A DNA stretch of 64,000 nt from Costus lasius (taxonomy: Eukaryota; Streptophyta; Magnoliopsida; Zingiberales; Costaceae): contig CM050446.2 in the NCBI GenBank assembly GCA_027563935.2, forward strand, positions 123,396,499 to 123,460,498, written 5' to 3'. The number at the start of each line of letters is the position of its first letter. Within the stretch, counting starts at the first letter, position 1. The notes beneath the pieces are model-generated. The model worked only from the letters and a program-made list of their open reading frames with translations. It did no database searches and was not told the DNA's origin. The position numbers were made by a program, and so were the translations under genes. Shown one piece after another: positions 1-15,648 of this stretch.

Positions 1-35
1 GGGAAGAAGAAAAGAGGAGAGAGGAGAAGAGGGAA

Positions 36-58
36 CCCTTAGCTTAGAAAGCTAAGGG
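36..58. repeat. Perfect 9-bp hairpin in purine-rich DNA
   Basis: CCCTTAGCT (36-44) and AGCTAAGGG (50-58) are perfect inverted arms around a 5-base loop, inside a GA-rich stretch. The region 1-250 (GA-rich, then a TATA-like CTATATAAAG near 189) resembles the edge of a retroelement LTR. No partner LTR is visible, so its identity is open. Confidence 0.5.
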
Positions 59-313
59 GGAAGAGAAGGGACTACATTCCCTACCCAAACGTCACTAGGA
101 GGAAGACACACCAACCCAATGGGTTTCCAAAAATAACTTTCTTTCAATTTGACTGAACTAAAGTGTCTATTACAATAGAAGAGAGACCTATATAAAGCTA
201 CTTGGACGGATCAGATCGTGACACATGTCCAAGATCGGATCGTCCAATATTAACAAAATATTAAATACATCATAATGTCAAAAAAACTACGGAAAGACGG
301 GGTACACCTCATC

Positions 314-575
314 GTTACTTGTGTCATCAATGTTATCAGGATAAGTGTCATTAATGGCATAAGTCTCCTCGTTTCTGGTGCCATCAATGTCATACGGATA
401 AATGTCATTGAAACCTGTATCATTAACAGTATAAGTCTCCTCATTTCTAGTGTCATCAATGTCATACGGATAAATGTCATTGAAACATGTATCATTAACA
501 GCATAAGTCTCCTCGTTTCTGGTGCCATCAAGTCATATGGATAAATGTCATTGAAATCTATATCATTAATGGCGG
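314..575. repeat. 72-bp tandem minisatellite
   Basis: Units beginning GTCATTGAAA start at 404, 476 and 547, with a diverged partial unit before them, so the period is 72, 72 then 71 bp. As 72 is a multiple of three, each unit translates as a 24-residue repeat. On the minus strand one frame reads an acidic repeat built around NDIYPYDID and TRNEETY. The 71-bp unit shifts that frame, so the repeat is not fully open. It could be a decayed repetitive exon or non-coding satellite. Confidence 0.75.
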
Positions 576-3048
576 CCGTCATCATAATTCGTGCAATATT
601 AAATTTGGCATAAATACTAATTACGCTCCTGCATCACCTTGGTTTTATGTCTCCAAATTTTCATTAAATAAATTATGACTTTTAATAGTCTACACATTAG
701 AATTTTTAATTAAAGAAATATATTATTGTTATTTATGAAAGTTACTCATTTTTTGAAATTATTTCTACCAATGCTTGCAAAAGTACTATGAACCATGTAA
801 GTGAAAAATGTTATTAATTCATTTTTGTCTTGGTTGAAATGAACAAAATGATCTTTTCATTGGAAATTTTCTCCTCCTCCTTCTATTATCAACTATATTA
901 GTATGTGATAACTCGGGACAAAAACATGTTAGTGTGTGTGCGAGTTTTGTCAAAGTTCGATCCAATTGGGTTTTAAAAATTCTCTCCCACACTCAACCCC
1001 ATAGGGAAACTCAGCAATGACACAAGTAATGGTGAATGGCGATGAAGACAAGTAGCGAGCACCTAGGTCAAGGGGCGAATGGCGTGAGCAATTTTGGCTA
1101 ATGTTAGACTTTTATAAACTTCAAATAAAAAACTAAAATAAAGATAAAATAACAAAAAAAAATAAACTTAAGATTTATTCTAATATTTTATATTCATAAA
1201 GTATATGAATAATTTGAGAATAACATTTGGTATATGGATGTTAGTGTGCAATAATTGACAATAAAAAAAAAGTCAGGAGTAGAGGAGAGATTGGTGCATT
1301 GATTGAAATCAGTGGTCTAACAATAATGTTGCCAGCCAAGGCAAGCTAATCATTAGCTATGCCTTTCACTATCAACGCCACCAGTTTTGCTTTCCCCTGT
1401 GCTTATCTCCTCTTTGAAACTAAGCTTTGTTGGATGTCAATCCTCTCCACCCGAACTCAGAAGAGAAAAGTCCACACACATTGTGGTGGGGAATGAATAA
1501 TCGACACGGGCCACCTGCATTGATTACTCACACTGTTTCTTATAATAATACGGTATGTGATGGATTTGACAAAGTCCAATTCAATGATCGAGCTATTACA
1601 AGTTTTGAAAAAAAAATATAAAAATTCAATTTGGTCCAATTTTAAAAACTTATTTACATACTCCCGGAGGTTCGACTTTTCTTAAGTTTAGCATAAAAAA
1701 TGTATTTTTTAAAAAAATTTAATTTAGTCCTTGAAGATATTTTTTAAAAAATTAATATAATAATTATTTCTTCATTCAAAGCAATATAGTAATAACATCA
1801 ACCCCTTGAATGACAAGACATCTCTAGGTCAAACTAGAACCTTTAGCAATGAGATGCCTAAGCGACTATTTATTAATTAGTTGATATCACTTTATAACTA
1901 AACTTGTTCATTTGTCTATCTAATCAAGTTTAATTAGCATTCTTATCAAAATTATTTATATATAGATCAAATATTCCTTAAATTTATTTATTTTTTGGCG
2001 AATATATAATGTTAATGGACTCCACACGAAAGTCCGTAGCTACTTGTACTTTCTAGTCGATGATTTATACAACATCGAGGGGGCCCGGTTGGACACAAGC
2101 ACCAACCCACTTCACCTAATTTGTTAATCCAAGTCAAGACCATGATTCATGTCCTCTAGATGATTTTTGAAACATAATTAATTTAATAGTTAACAATCAT
2201 TATAAAAAATTGTAGATGCACTCCATCCCCTTACCCCCTAATCAAATGTAAATGGACTCATTCATCTTTCAATTTTTGTCTAATGTTGAGATTAATCGAT
2301 AGAGTAGGTAATCGGAGTTAGAGCACAATCTTATCGAATTATTACATTTCATTTGATGGTCAATCAAAAAAAATTGTTTTGAAAAAGAAAAATAGTTTTC
2401 ATATTTAGATTATATTTTTAATTAATTTTTTTGTTGATTCGTCTCGTTTTTAAGAGTTAATTTCCAAATAAACACAATCACAATCCCGTATTATTCTAAT
2501 TAATTATATAAATGGAGCATCTCCCATTAATTATCTCTAGTTTATTTTTCTTAAAAAAAAAGAATATTCATGATCCGATTAGATTGCCACAACTATTTTG
2601 CCTTTATTAAAATCCGACTAAATTCTACTTACGGAGACTAAATCTATCAATAATGCGTCCGGTGATAAGGTTGATGAAATCATTCTTTTTGTTCCGTTCT
2701 TGGACAAAGATCGTGTCCCGTACACGTCGAACATTAATGACGGGTCCAACACCTAGCCACGTAAGCACGTAGGTGTCCCACATTCGTTCCCGCCAACCTT
2801 TCAAACCCGCCAGCTGCCGCCTATGCTACTTGTACTCGTGCGCGCTCAAATAATTAATTAACCCGTCTAGCTCTCTAATCACTCTCAGATAATATATTCA
2901 ATTAACCCCTCACAAACACAATCGATTGATTAGTTGATTAATTATTCCAGTGAGGACTTTCTAGTAATTATGCCCAATAATTGGATCAACAAAAAAAATC
3001 ATTTCCTTGTTCTCTCTTACCATGGCTTCTCTTCCTCCTTCACTTCCC
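576..3048. other. AT-rich intergenic DNA, no gene seen
   Basis: Mostly AT-rich sequence with short homopolymer runs. The short open frames around 1427-1639 have no recognisable domain or coding signature. The last few hundred bases before 3049 are the upstream region of the DUF761 gene. Confidence 0.5.
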
Positions 3049-3058
3049 CTATAAATAG
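3049..3058 (+). promoter_or_regulatory. TATA box of the DUF761 gene
   Basis: CTATAAATAG is an excellent plant TATA box about 95 bases before the ATG at 3145. It is followed by a CT-rich stretch (about 3061-3110) typical of a plant transcription start and 5' leader. Confidence 0.75.
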
Positions 3059-3144
3059 CCCCTCCCTTCTTCCATCTTCTTCTTCAGACCAAAATCCTCT
3101 CTCTCTCTAGAACCAGAAAAAGAACAGACGTAGAGACGGTGCAA

Positions 3145-3762
3145 ATGGAAACTTCAAGCACGGCCAAGAGGCTATGGCACATTGTGAGGGTAGTGCTCTA
3201 CATGCTGGGCAAGAACTTTCACATGATGGACCTCCACCTCCTCCTCAAGCGCGGGAAGATCGCCGGAAAAGCTCTCACCAATCTCCTTACCTTCCACCAA
3301 CATAACCACCACTATCGTAACCACCACCGCCACTACGGAGTTGGTTCCATGTACTCGGCCCTGTCCTGCCGGTCCATGGACCCGAGCCGCTCCTTCTACA
3401 GCCCCAAGGAGGTGGAGTTCAGCTGCAGCAACACCCCCTCCTCCTTCCACCTCACTAGGCGCAAGCACCACCGCCGCCGCCGCGACTACGACTACGGTTA
3501 CGACGCCGCCTCGGTGGCGAGGGTGTTCGAGATACTCAACTCCGAGGCCTCGGGAACGGAGTCCCCGCCGTCCGTGGCGTCCCCGTTGCCCCTGCGGCCG
3601 CTGAGGATCCCCGACTCACCGGTTCCGGAGGAGGCGGAGAGCCACTTCGACGAAGACGCGGAGGAGTTCATCAGGAGGTTCTACGAGCAGCTCCGCCAGC
3701 AGCAGAGGAACATTCCGGCGACGCCGGACCACCGCCGCGAGGCGTTGGTGGGGCGAGCATGA
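3145..3762 (+). CDS. DUF761 (Avr9/Cf-9 rapidly elicited 146-like) protein
   Basis: Single-exon gene of 205 residues. The ATG at 3145 begins METSSTAKR; the in-frame GTG at 3139 is ignored. The N-terminus has the family pattern: a Lys/Arg-rich start, then a hydrophobic-amphipathic stretch (LWHIVRVVLYMLGK) followed by DLHLLLKRGKIAGKAL. A His/Asn/Arg low-complexity block lies around residues 50-70 and a His/Arg-rich basic run around 107-115. The C-terminus carries the DUF761 motif DEDAEEFIRRFYEQLRQQ. Family members are small, largely uncharacterised plant proteins, some induced in defence and some named cotton-fibre-expressed. The 3' half is very GC-rich, unlike the flanks. A strong TATA box lies 95 bases upstream. 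Family assignment is firm; biochemical function is unknown. Confidence 0.9.
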   Translation: METSSTAKRLWHIVRVVLYMLGKNFHMMDLHLLLKRGKIAGKALTNLLTFHQHNHHYRNHHRHYGVGSMYSALSCRSMDPSRSFYSPKEVEFSCSNTPSSFHLTRRKHHRRRRDYDYGYDAASVARVFEILNSEASGTESPPSVASPLPLRPLRIPDSPVPEEAESHFDEDAEEFIRRFYEQLRQQQRNIPATPDHRREALVGRA

Positions 3763-5629
3763 GATAGGCCCTCTGATTAACTAAAACTATTACCGTGCAC
3801 TCTGCATTTGATTGAGTTGAATGTGAATTTCATGGGTTGAATGAGACAGCAATTAAGCTTCGCCTTCATAGTGGCAAGTTCGAGCTGTAGAACATACTTG
3901 AGAGTGCTGTTCAACATGAGTTGTTTCACTTTGATTTTTATAATATAGTTTATTTTTCAGTATCAACTTATTTGCCTTTCGCTTATACATCCCTTGCATT
4001 ATTGAGGTATTCATATTAAATATTATAGTCTTTAATTGCATGCTACTAGAAAAAAAAAGTATGAAGAACATATTTATAGTTAATTTGTGATCAATTAATA
4101 CCTTGAGTAATTTTAAATATTAATATTGATCTCGATTACTCATAACATCTAGTATGAAAACTCATATTTGGCTAAGTCTATTTTCATCAAGATAGTTTGA
4201 AATTTCATAGAACATTTTAACTTATAATAATAAGAACTTGGGATTAAATCTCGCCCTTATTTAAAATTCTAATTATTTTATTTCAGTATTAAATAGACTA
4301 AAAAGTGATGATTAACTCAAAATTATAAATAACATTCTAATTAGATTTTTTTAAAAAAAGTTAATTTATTCTAAAACATATAGTTGTGTTACTTTCAAAA
4401 TTTACTTTAATACATGTGTTCAAGCGTCGTATCCAATGTGCCTTCTTCCACCATCAACACTAGTGTGAAGATTGAATATATTAATTAATCGATTGTGTGT
4501 AAAGTTAATGTTCTTCTTGGTCAAAATATGACACGTCCCAAGATCTAGGAAGCCCTCGTTTCTAATATTCAAAAAGTATACATGCACCTCACTAAAGTCA
4601 AACTTTTCTTCCCATAAGCTTGGAAGAGCATGTATTGTAGAGAGACCAGACTCTCTTTTAAAATTTTAGGAAAATTGACTTGCACCATTGAATCATTTGT
4701 ACAATACATAATAGTATTTGAATCAAAATAGATTGTGCAATATACGATAGTATCATGTTAATATGTAGATAATTTTTTTTTCTCTGATCCAACTGCTTTA
4801 ATACTCCTTTTAAAATTTTTTTAAGAAAGCTCTTCTTAAAAAATTTTGTCCATCTCATCGTGGCTCCTAATTTTTATGTGCATACTCAAATTCAAATGTA
4901 TTTTTAAATTTGAATTATTGGGTATTTTTATGTACATATAAATTGTTTGATTAAAATGGAGTTAAAATAGAATAGATAATAAAAAATTTAAATTTTTTAA
5001 ATTTTGATTGGATGACTCACCTAAGAGTACACCACCCATTGTATTGGACCTTGGTAAAGATTCCATGAAAGAATCTTTTCTATAAATTTTTACTCGTGGA
5101 TTGTGATGCTATTTAATTGATTTATCAGAGTGCTAATCATAGAGATCAATAAGTTCGATCATGACTTTTCATTAAACAATTTAAGAGGCGCTGTTGATTG
5201 ACGTGACTAGTGTTGTTTAAAATATAAGTGCACTTGTAGCTGTGAAATCAAAAATAATACTAGCACTAAGGAAGGAACGAAAAGGAATATAAAGGACAGT
5301 TAATTGAGATTAATGATGGAATTAAGCCGTAAAGGACGGTATATATGTTAAGAGGAGAGTGCAGTCCTTGTTTCCTACATTAATGCACTTTGTCCCACAT
5401 CGAAAAGAACATGGTTTTCATCGGTAACATTGTCAATTAAAAATGTATCTTAAGCTTACATTTTTGCAATTTGATGCATCACGCATCCATGGATGTGACA
5501 TATGCATGGTCACGTCCTATATATAATGTCACGTACTGAATTATAGTAATATTTTTTTAATTATTTACTCGTGAGTTAATACTGACTCGAGTCCAAATAT
5601 GTCAATGCAGCTATCGTAATGGTCGAAAC
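3763..5629. other. AT-rich intergenic DNA, no gene seen
   Basis: 3' flank of the DUF761 gene followed by AT-rich sequence. No coding frame with a recognisable domain on either strand, and no clear transposon ends. Confidence 0.5.
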
Positions 5630-7286
5630 TGTTGGATTGTGCGCGACTGGCGGAGTCGATTTCCCAAACCGACTCTCAGCTCGACTGTGGACTTAATAAG
5701 GATCGTTGCCGTTCCAACACGACTTGATTAATGCTTGCGATTTACCAAGAACCGGTATCACTGAACCGGACCGAGTTCACCCGAACCCAAAAGGGACTCA
5801 CTCGTATCCGACCGTGTCGGACGAGGTCCGTAACAGTATTACCCAGTTGTCCGTGGATCAAGCCAGCGTCCGGCGATCAAAGACGTTTATTTACACGACG
5901 TCGCACGCCGGAGACAGGAAGAATTCGGTCGGCTCCTCACTTGCATGCTGGCGACGAATCCGGACGACGCTCCGTAAGCAACGTCACTCGTAGGTGACGG
6001 AAGCTTACGGCCCCGTTCCTCTCGCACGTAGGCGAGAACGGCCGAAAGGGGAGGGTTCGCTCGTGGGCAACCGACCATGGCAACTCGTGGCGGTCGCACG
6101 TAGGCGACGCCCGTTGCCAGAAGGAACACGCTCGCACGGGGCGAGCTCGACTGAGTAAGGCGCAGGGAAAAAGGGTCGGGTGGCGCTGGCCACCCGCTGC
6201 ATTTCCGTCGAAGAGGGGGCCACTCATATGGAGAAGACGCGACCACCACGGAGACGAACGAAGGCGGAAAGACTTCCCTCGGCGACGTCTACCTCTCGAC
6301 ACATGAGCGCGAGCAGCGGCAGGGACGGCCGAGGCTGGCCGAGGGCTTGCGAACAGAGAGAGGGAGGAAGGGAGAGACGCCTGTTCACTCGCCCCACGCT
6401 GCAACCGGACTCGGCGGAAGGCGGCGTCACTCCACAGCAACCGGACGACGACTGCCGAAGCTACTCCCAAGGTTGAACCCCACCTAGAGGCCGACCACCA
6501 CTTGCTGAGAAGGACCCGAATCGGAGAGCGTCGCACGCAGGCGACCACCAACCCAGCTCTCACACGCAGGCGAGCTAGCTCTGGAAATTCCTGCACGCAG
6601 GCGGGCCGGTAGCCGGAGGAGGGGAAAGAGCTCGCCGACGGAGCACGGCCATGACAGGCACGAAAGCGAGAGGGAGAAGCCGAAACGAGGCGTCGCCGGG
6701 AGCGGCGCGCTCGACCGGGACGAAGGACGAGAAGGGAGAGGAATGTACCTCGGTAATCACTCAAGCCGCCGGGTCCTTCAAGTTGAAGAAGCAGTTGCCG
6801 TCGACGCCTTCCGAGGCGGTCTGGACGTTGCCGACGACGGAAATGAAGACCGCTGCGGCGGAGGGAAAAGGGGAGCTCCGCGCGTTCCGTCCACCCGCCC
6901 ACACCACCGGAACACGAACGCGAGCCCGGGCCAAGTTGCCACCAGAGATCCAAATGCCGGCCGTCGAACGGACCGGAGGAGAGAGAGAGAGGGAGCCGTT
7001 GGTTCTCTTCCGAGTGAGGAAGACGATCACACCGTCCCCTCTTTTTCCCTTTTTCGCCCACGTCAACGCGACGCCCGAGGCACCCACAACCACGACGCAG
7101 CCTCTGTCCCATCCGCCTCAGCGTGCACGCGCATGCAAACGATTTCGCCCATTGGCGAAAAGGAGATTGGATCCGGATTCGGGCGGCGCCCAATCCGATC
7201 CGTCAACTAAGTAAAGGATTGGGCTGGCTGGTTGGATTGGGCTGAGATTTTGGCCCGCGCCCAAATTCCGGCCCAATGGCCTAACA
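5630..7286. mobile_element. GC-rich LTR-like block (possible solo LTR)
   Basis: A 1.66-kb island much more GC-rich than its surroundings begins TGTTGGATTG and ends CCTAACA, so its ends form a short imperfect inverted TGTT(A)GG pair, as in LTRs. Long frames are open on both strands, but they are an effect of GC content and contain no retroviral motifs. The bases flanking the ends (GAAAC and ATAGG) are not a target-site duplication, so the boundaries or the solo-LTR reading may be wrong. It contains seven short hairpin repeats, listed separately. Confidence 0.4.
5983..6604. repeat. Seven dispersed 15-16-bp hairpins
   Basis: Consensus (G/C)TCRCACGYAGGYGA(G/C): a 5-bp stem that varies while the loop stays near ACGTAG or ACGCAG. 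Copies are at 5983-5998, 6021-6036, 6093-6108, 6131-6145 (shorter loop), 6530-6545, 6559-6574 and 6591-6604 (weak). Stem changes such as GTCGC/GCGAC against CTCGC/GCGAG are compensated on both arms, so pairing is kept. Confidence 0.7.
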
Positions 7287-8499
7287 ATAGGCTATTACAA
7301 ACATTTGCTTCTAATTATGTTTTTCTAATAAATGCTTACCAATAGTTAATATTTTCAAATCACATTTGTTTCTAAAAAGAGACTAGGGAGATTCCTATTA
7401 TAATATCCAGAATTACAATGAGATTTAATTTTTTTTTATAAAAATATATATCATTAAACATTTAGATAGCAAAAGCATACTGCATCACTTTTATAGATAT
7501 GTAGATGAGAAGTTTTCTTTCATAAAAGTTCTATGAAGGATAATGGAAAATTATTATTATAGGACAAAAATTGAATGTCTCTCTCATGCATTTAAGGTTG
7601 CAATTGATTCATCTCCCCATAACTAAAGAGATTTTGATAATTAAGCAAAAGTCTGCCATGAAGTTCCTGCCGTACCCCACCAGTGCGTATAATTTAGCTC
7701 AATCAAGAAGGAAACCCTTAGCTTTGAGTCAATGTAATTTATTGCATTTGGATGCATATTTGTGTACTGATCTGAGTTATTAATTAAAGTAGCACTCGTA
7801 GAGCAGCATCGTACGTGGCACGCCATGCAGGATTAGTTCATCAGTCATCACATGTCCTTAAAAAAATCGTAAGCAGTAGCGATTTTAGATGGACTCACAT
7901 TCGACTTATCGGATTGTGCGAATCTTAAAGCAACATTAATGCTATTTCAGTTTAGGATTTGAAATCTGACAGCCTTAGTTTAACCTAGCTAAGATGATTG
8001 CCTAAAAATTTTTCTGTCTTAGAGGGCATACGTGGCACTAAAGTCTGAAATCACACAAAGAAGATGCATATGTCAGCTATAAAAATCAAAGAGTTTGACA
8101 TTTGACTTTTTGAGATTTTTTTATGTTACTTGGATTGTTGATTCTTACGTGGAGCTTCTATCTATTCAATCAATTTATGACTAATTAGACTCTTATATAA
8201 TGGTCTCATCAAAATAACATAAAAAAGTATATACTCATGAGTAGAATGAGGTGTTGCACTACCATTAGGGCGTGTAATGTATGTATAATCAACCACTAAT
8301 CTATGACCAAATAGAGTTTCATTTTAATATAATATAAGAGTTAAATTTCAAGTGACTTTCTATACGAGATTTTTTATTACTATAAATGGAGCTCGAAAAG
8401 GGAAGGCTTGGTCAACAAGATCGTAACATAGGAAGGAGCATCGATCATGGCCCAACCACTAAAAAAGGGTTCTGGGTTAGATAAGCTTATTCAACTATT
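7287..8499. other. Intergenic AT-rich DNA upstream of eS24
   Basis: No coding frame of note. The open frame at 8447-8662 starts in the eS24 promoter and runs across its leader; it is not considered a gene. Confidence 0.5.
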
Positions 8500-11903
<3,404 letters not shown>

Positions 11904-12032
11904 GCCATCCGGCAAAGTCTTTCTACCACAAGCTATATTCTTCACTTCAATTTTGACTTGAGTTTGTGACGAAGATGAAATGTTATGTTAATCGTAGATG
12001 AGAATTTTACTCGATGTTTATTTGGTGAGATA

Positions 12033-12350
12033 TCATTTAAAGAATATTTGGTGAGATGACATTTTGCCAGCATAGTTTGTCAAATGTCCTCTCAGATATC
12101 GATAGTAGTGGAGAAAGTTTATCCTGGGTTTGCTATGACGTAAATTTTGGCTGCTATCTGAAACCATAAAGTATTCTTGTTTTGCACTAACTGAAGAGCG
12201 ATCCCCAAAGCAATAGTATGTAGGCATGAAGATCACATATTTGGTGAATGAATCAACCACCGCGGGTCTTAAATTGTCCACTTTAGAAAGCCATCTCATG
12301 TCTTTCACCTGTCCTTGCCATGTGTTACAGCCATTGATCGAAAAATACAT
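12033..12350 (-). pseudogene. Decayed Ty3/gypsy integrase-like fragment
   Basis: A 105-residue minus-strand frame contains VVDSFTKYVIFMPT, which resembles the start of the integrase core of gypsy retroelements (VVDRFSKxxHFIPT). What follows is only loosely similar and the later catalytic Asp and Glu motifs are not visible. A further minus-strand stretch at about 12360-12470 also reads as plausible protein but is unassigned. No LTRs were found around it. Treat as a relic with low confidence. Confidence 0.35.
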
Positions 12351-13024
12351 TGGCTGCCTTTTTTATTTCTTTGGCTGTAACCGGCAGACGATCGCGCTCG
12401 CCTCGGCCCCCCTCAAAGGGGAAGAACTCAGGATTGCCAACGACGACCCCGTGGAAAGGTTTTAACGCATGAAGAACAGGGGAAGTAGCTATACATAAAA
12501 GAGATCTTTATTTATTGGTTTTTCTTCCTCTTACTCGTCGGCGATTCGCCAAACTTACAGTAGCACATCCTAACGTGACTCAGCCTCAAACCTGGGGTAG
12601 AACCAGGAACTCAATGCCGATGGTGGAGAAGGTGGGGGGAAGAGAAGGGTTGAGCTGGCCGGGATCCTGCCGAGCGCCATCCATTCGCGGACCTCTGGAC
12701 TCCCACAAGTATAAGCGCTTGTTTATTTGAGAGGAAAGTTAAAAAGAGAGGAGAGAAAATGGAAAGGAAAGGAATATATACTTGTTTATTTTGGCGGATG
12801 AATAGTTTAGGAAGGAAAGTAAAAAAAAAACTTAGGCATTAATCACTCCATGTGCTTTCCACCCGAATAAGGCTGAAAGCTTATGTGCCTTAACTTTACT
12901 AATTTTATACCTCGCTTTTTACTGCACTTGCTCGTTCTTGCTCACTACAAGCTTTCCTCGACTGCTCATCCTCGCCATCACTGCTTGAGCTTGCGCCATT
13001 ACTCATTCTTGTCGTTGCTATTTG

Positions 13025-13423
13025 TAGGGATGATAGCGGGTAAGGTAATCGCATTTTTCATGCTACCTATACCCTAACTCGAATAACTCTTCTATTACCC
13101 GTACACGAATAACTACCTGTTTAATTTTTAGAACCTCTACCCATACTCTATCCTATTAAAAATTTAACTACTTGATTAATACCCAAACACTATAAATATA
13201 CGACTTAAATATCTACCCTATTAAATTATATATATATATATAGTTCGAGTAGTGGGTATCCGCCCTATGCTACCCGAGTCAGGATAGGGCAGGTATTAAT
13301 CCGAACCTGACTCGGGTAGCATATGCACTACTCATACCCTACCCGAACTCGAATAATAATTACTCGTTTACCTTTAAACAGGTTTGGGTAGGGCAGGTAC
13401 CCGCTAATTTAGTACCATTCCTA
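13025..13423. mobile_element. hAT-type MITE A
   Basis: Ends TAGGGATGATAGCGGGTA and TACCCGCTAATTTAGTACCATTCCTA are imperfect inverted repeats. The flanks GCTATTTG (13017-13024) and GCTGCTTG (13424-13431) form an 8-bp duplication with two mismatches. Inside, ATGCTACCCGAGTCAGG (13267-13283) and its perfect complement (13306-13322) make a 17-bp palindrome arm pair. GGGATGG...-type termini are common in plant non-autonomous hAT elements. No transposase. Confidence 0.75.
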
Positions 13424-13447
13424 GCTGCTTGTCCTTTGCCATTGCTC

Positions 13448-13949
13448 GGGGTGAGCATTCGGTAAAAACCGAAACAGAATTTATCGAACTTTATTTACTG
13501 AAATTTTTTATACCGAATTTTTAAAAACCGAAACTGAACCGAATTTCCTAAAAACCAAAATTTTATTGAACCGAATTTACCGAAAAAATTCGATAAATTA
13601 CTAAAAAGTTTAATTAATAAGGATTTAGTTAATTATATGATTAGTAATTAGATTATTAGGTATTAGATAATAGATTTTAGACTTTTGGTAACTAATTATA
13701 CTATAATAAAATTAAAATATAATATAATATATTTTATTTTAAAATATATATTATATATTTTAATATATATACCGGTAAATTCGATTTTTTATCAAACCGA
13801 AAAAAAATCAAACTGAAAATCGAAAATCGAATTTTACAAAACTTATTACCAAAACCAAAACCGAAAATTTTTTTTATCGAACTGAATTTACCGAAATTTT
13901 CGGTAATCGATAAAAACCGAATTAACTGAACAGAATGCTCACCCCTGGC
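13448..13949. mobile_element. hAT-type MITE B
   Basis: Starts GGGGTGAGCATTCGGTAAAAACCGAA and ends with the complementary pattern (TCGGTAATCGATAAAAACCGAAT, then ATGCTCACCCC). The direct repeat CCATTGCTC flanks it at 13439-13447 and 13950-13958. The interior is AT-rich with repeated ACCGAA and TTCGGT words and has no coding frame. It starts only 24 bases after MITE A ends. Confidence 0.75.
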
Positions 13950-13958
13950 CCATTGCTC

Positions 13959-15643
13959 ATATTTAATATTCAATAATTCTAAGAAATTAATAGTATGTAT
14001 ATAATATGTGTAAAAAAAATAAAAATTAAGGTGTATATATTAATTCTTCAATTTTTTTTTTCCAAATACCACAAGGAAGAAAAATCTATAATACATTTCA
14101 TTCATCTATTTTTTTTAATTTTTTTCTTTGCACTCTCCATTCATCCATGTAAACAGTAATATGTGTCAGTTTTGATTCCCTCCTCTATCATTGCTTAAAC
14201 AACTTCTTTCTCATGAAGTTATTACACTATGTCATATCCTTTTATCGCAGCTTCTTGAAGATTCACTATGGATCTAAAATTCACTATCTCGCACGCACAT
14301 CGCCAGCTCACCAGCTGTTTCCTCCCTATGCGCATCACCCAGGTTCAATTTGGTTAATAAAAATTACCGAGTCCACTCAAGTGTGCCGCCAAAACCCGAT
14401 TAATCCAAATTGAATGACTAATGAGTGAAATCTACAAATCCTCTTTTAGCTTTTTCTTGTGTGCGTAGATTTGGTGTCGCTATATACAATACTATATGTT
14501 TGCATTGTGTCGTTGCTTGTAGAATTTTCTTATGTGTGTAGGTTTGGTGTCACTATATGCAATATTATATGTTTGCATTGTGTCATCTGTGCGTGGGCGT
14601 GCCCACGTGCAGCACATGCACATACCAAACAAAATTATAATGTAGTGTGTTCTCGCTAGTAGGCAGGTATAATGGATGCATCACATAGTTCGATTCTTGC
14701 CCTCATGTGCTTGAGCACATTGAGTTACACAAAATCTCTAACTCATGCTATTGCTCTTACGTCCCCATAAATGAGCGAAACATCCTATATCACCCTCGAT
14801 TATACGCTACATATGTCACTCTCAATTGTATATTATTCAACCAACATCACTTAAAGTACTGCACTAAATATCACACGTTGCCTTCCACTGTATGCTGCAT
14901 ACATTGCTCCCAATAATATGCTACTCAATTAGTACCGACTAAAAGTATCATATATCAAAAATCTAGTGCTAATTCTCAAGGTCCAAATCCATTGCCCTCA
15001 TAATATCGTACATCAAACATTTGCTTTAGTTTGGCCAAACAATTTGGACGGTGAAGCCTGCGCACCGACAGCCTCCTTTTTGCCCTAGAAGCCTAGTCCA
15101 CTGTAGGTTATCCAAGGTTTGGCAGCATCAAGGGTGAACAATTTCTGCTGATATTCATTTTGTTATTTTTCAAGCAGAACCGTCACACAATCTTACCAAA
15201 CCTATTGTACAAGATGCCGCGCATTTATTTGCAAAACTTGACTCGTGTCAAAATGTCATTCAATCTCGACATGTCATACGACGAAGCCAACATTTCAATA
15301 TAATTGAGTGCAGCCAATATACAGGTGTCTACCATCTATATTCATTGTGTTTGTGCTCAAAAGAGCGTGAACTGTTCAATGCACGTGCCTCCTTAATATA
15401 GGCACAGGAGCAAACACATCACGAATTAGGATGTGTGCATCAAATGATTCATGCTTCTTTACACACCATTAGACAACAATAGCAAACCACTACATATTAG
15501 CTTAGATGCCAAAGAAACCGTAGTATATTCCACATGGGTTGGAGTCCTAAAAGTCGAACCACATGGGTTGCATCAATTCAGCTCATCTGCTTGCATAACC
15601 ACAAAGCGAGCAGCAGGGGTTGTGTGATTCATCCAGATATGCA
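13959..15643. other. Intergenic DNA with a 73-bp tandem duplication
   Basis: Two diverged copies of a 73-bp unit (around 14455-14527 and 14528-14600; TTTGGTGTC begins at 14470 and 14543) lie in AT-rich DNA. The rest, including 14700-15640, has no recognisable coding domain. Confidence 0.5.
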
Positions 15644-15648
15644 TTTAG

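Noticed and set aside
5937..7193. 418-codon open frame on the minus strand
   Set aside because: Lies in a GC-rich LTR-like block where several frames are open at once on both strands. It has Arg/Ser/Pro-rich composition and no domain, so it is an effect of base composition.
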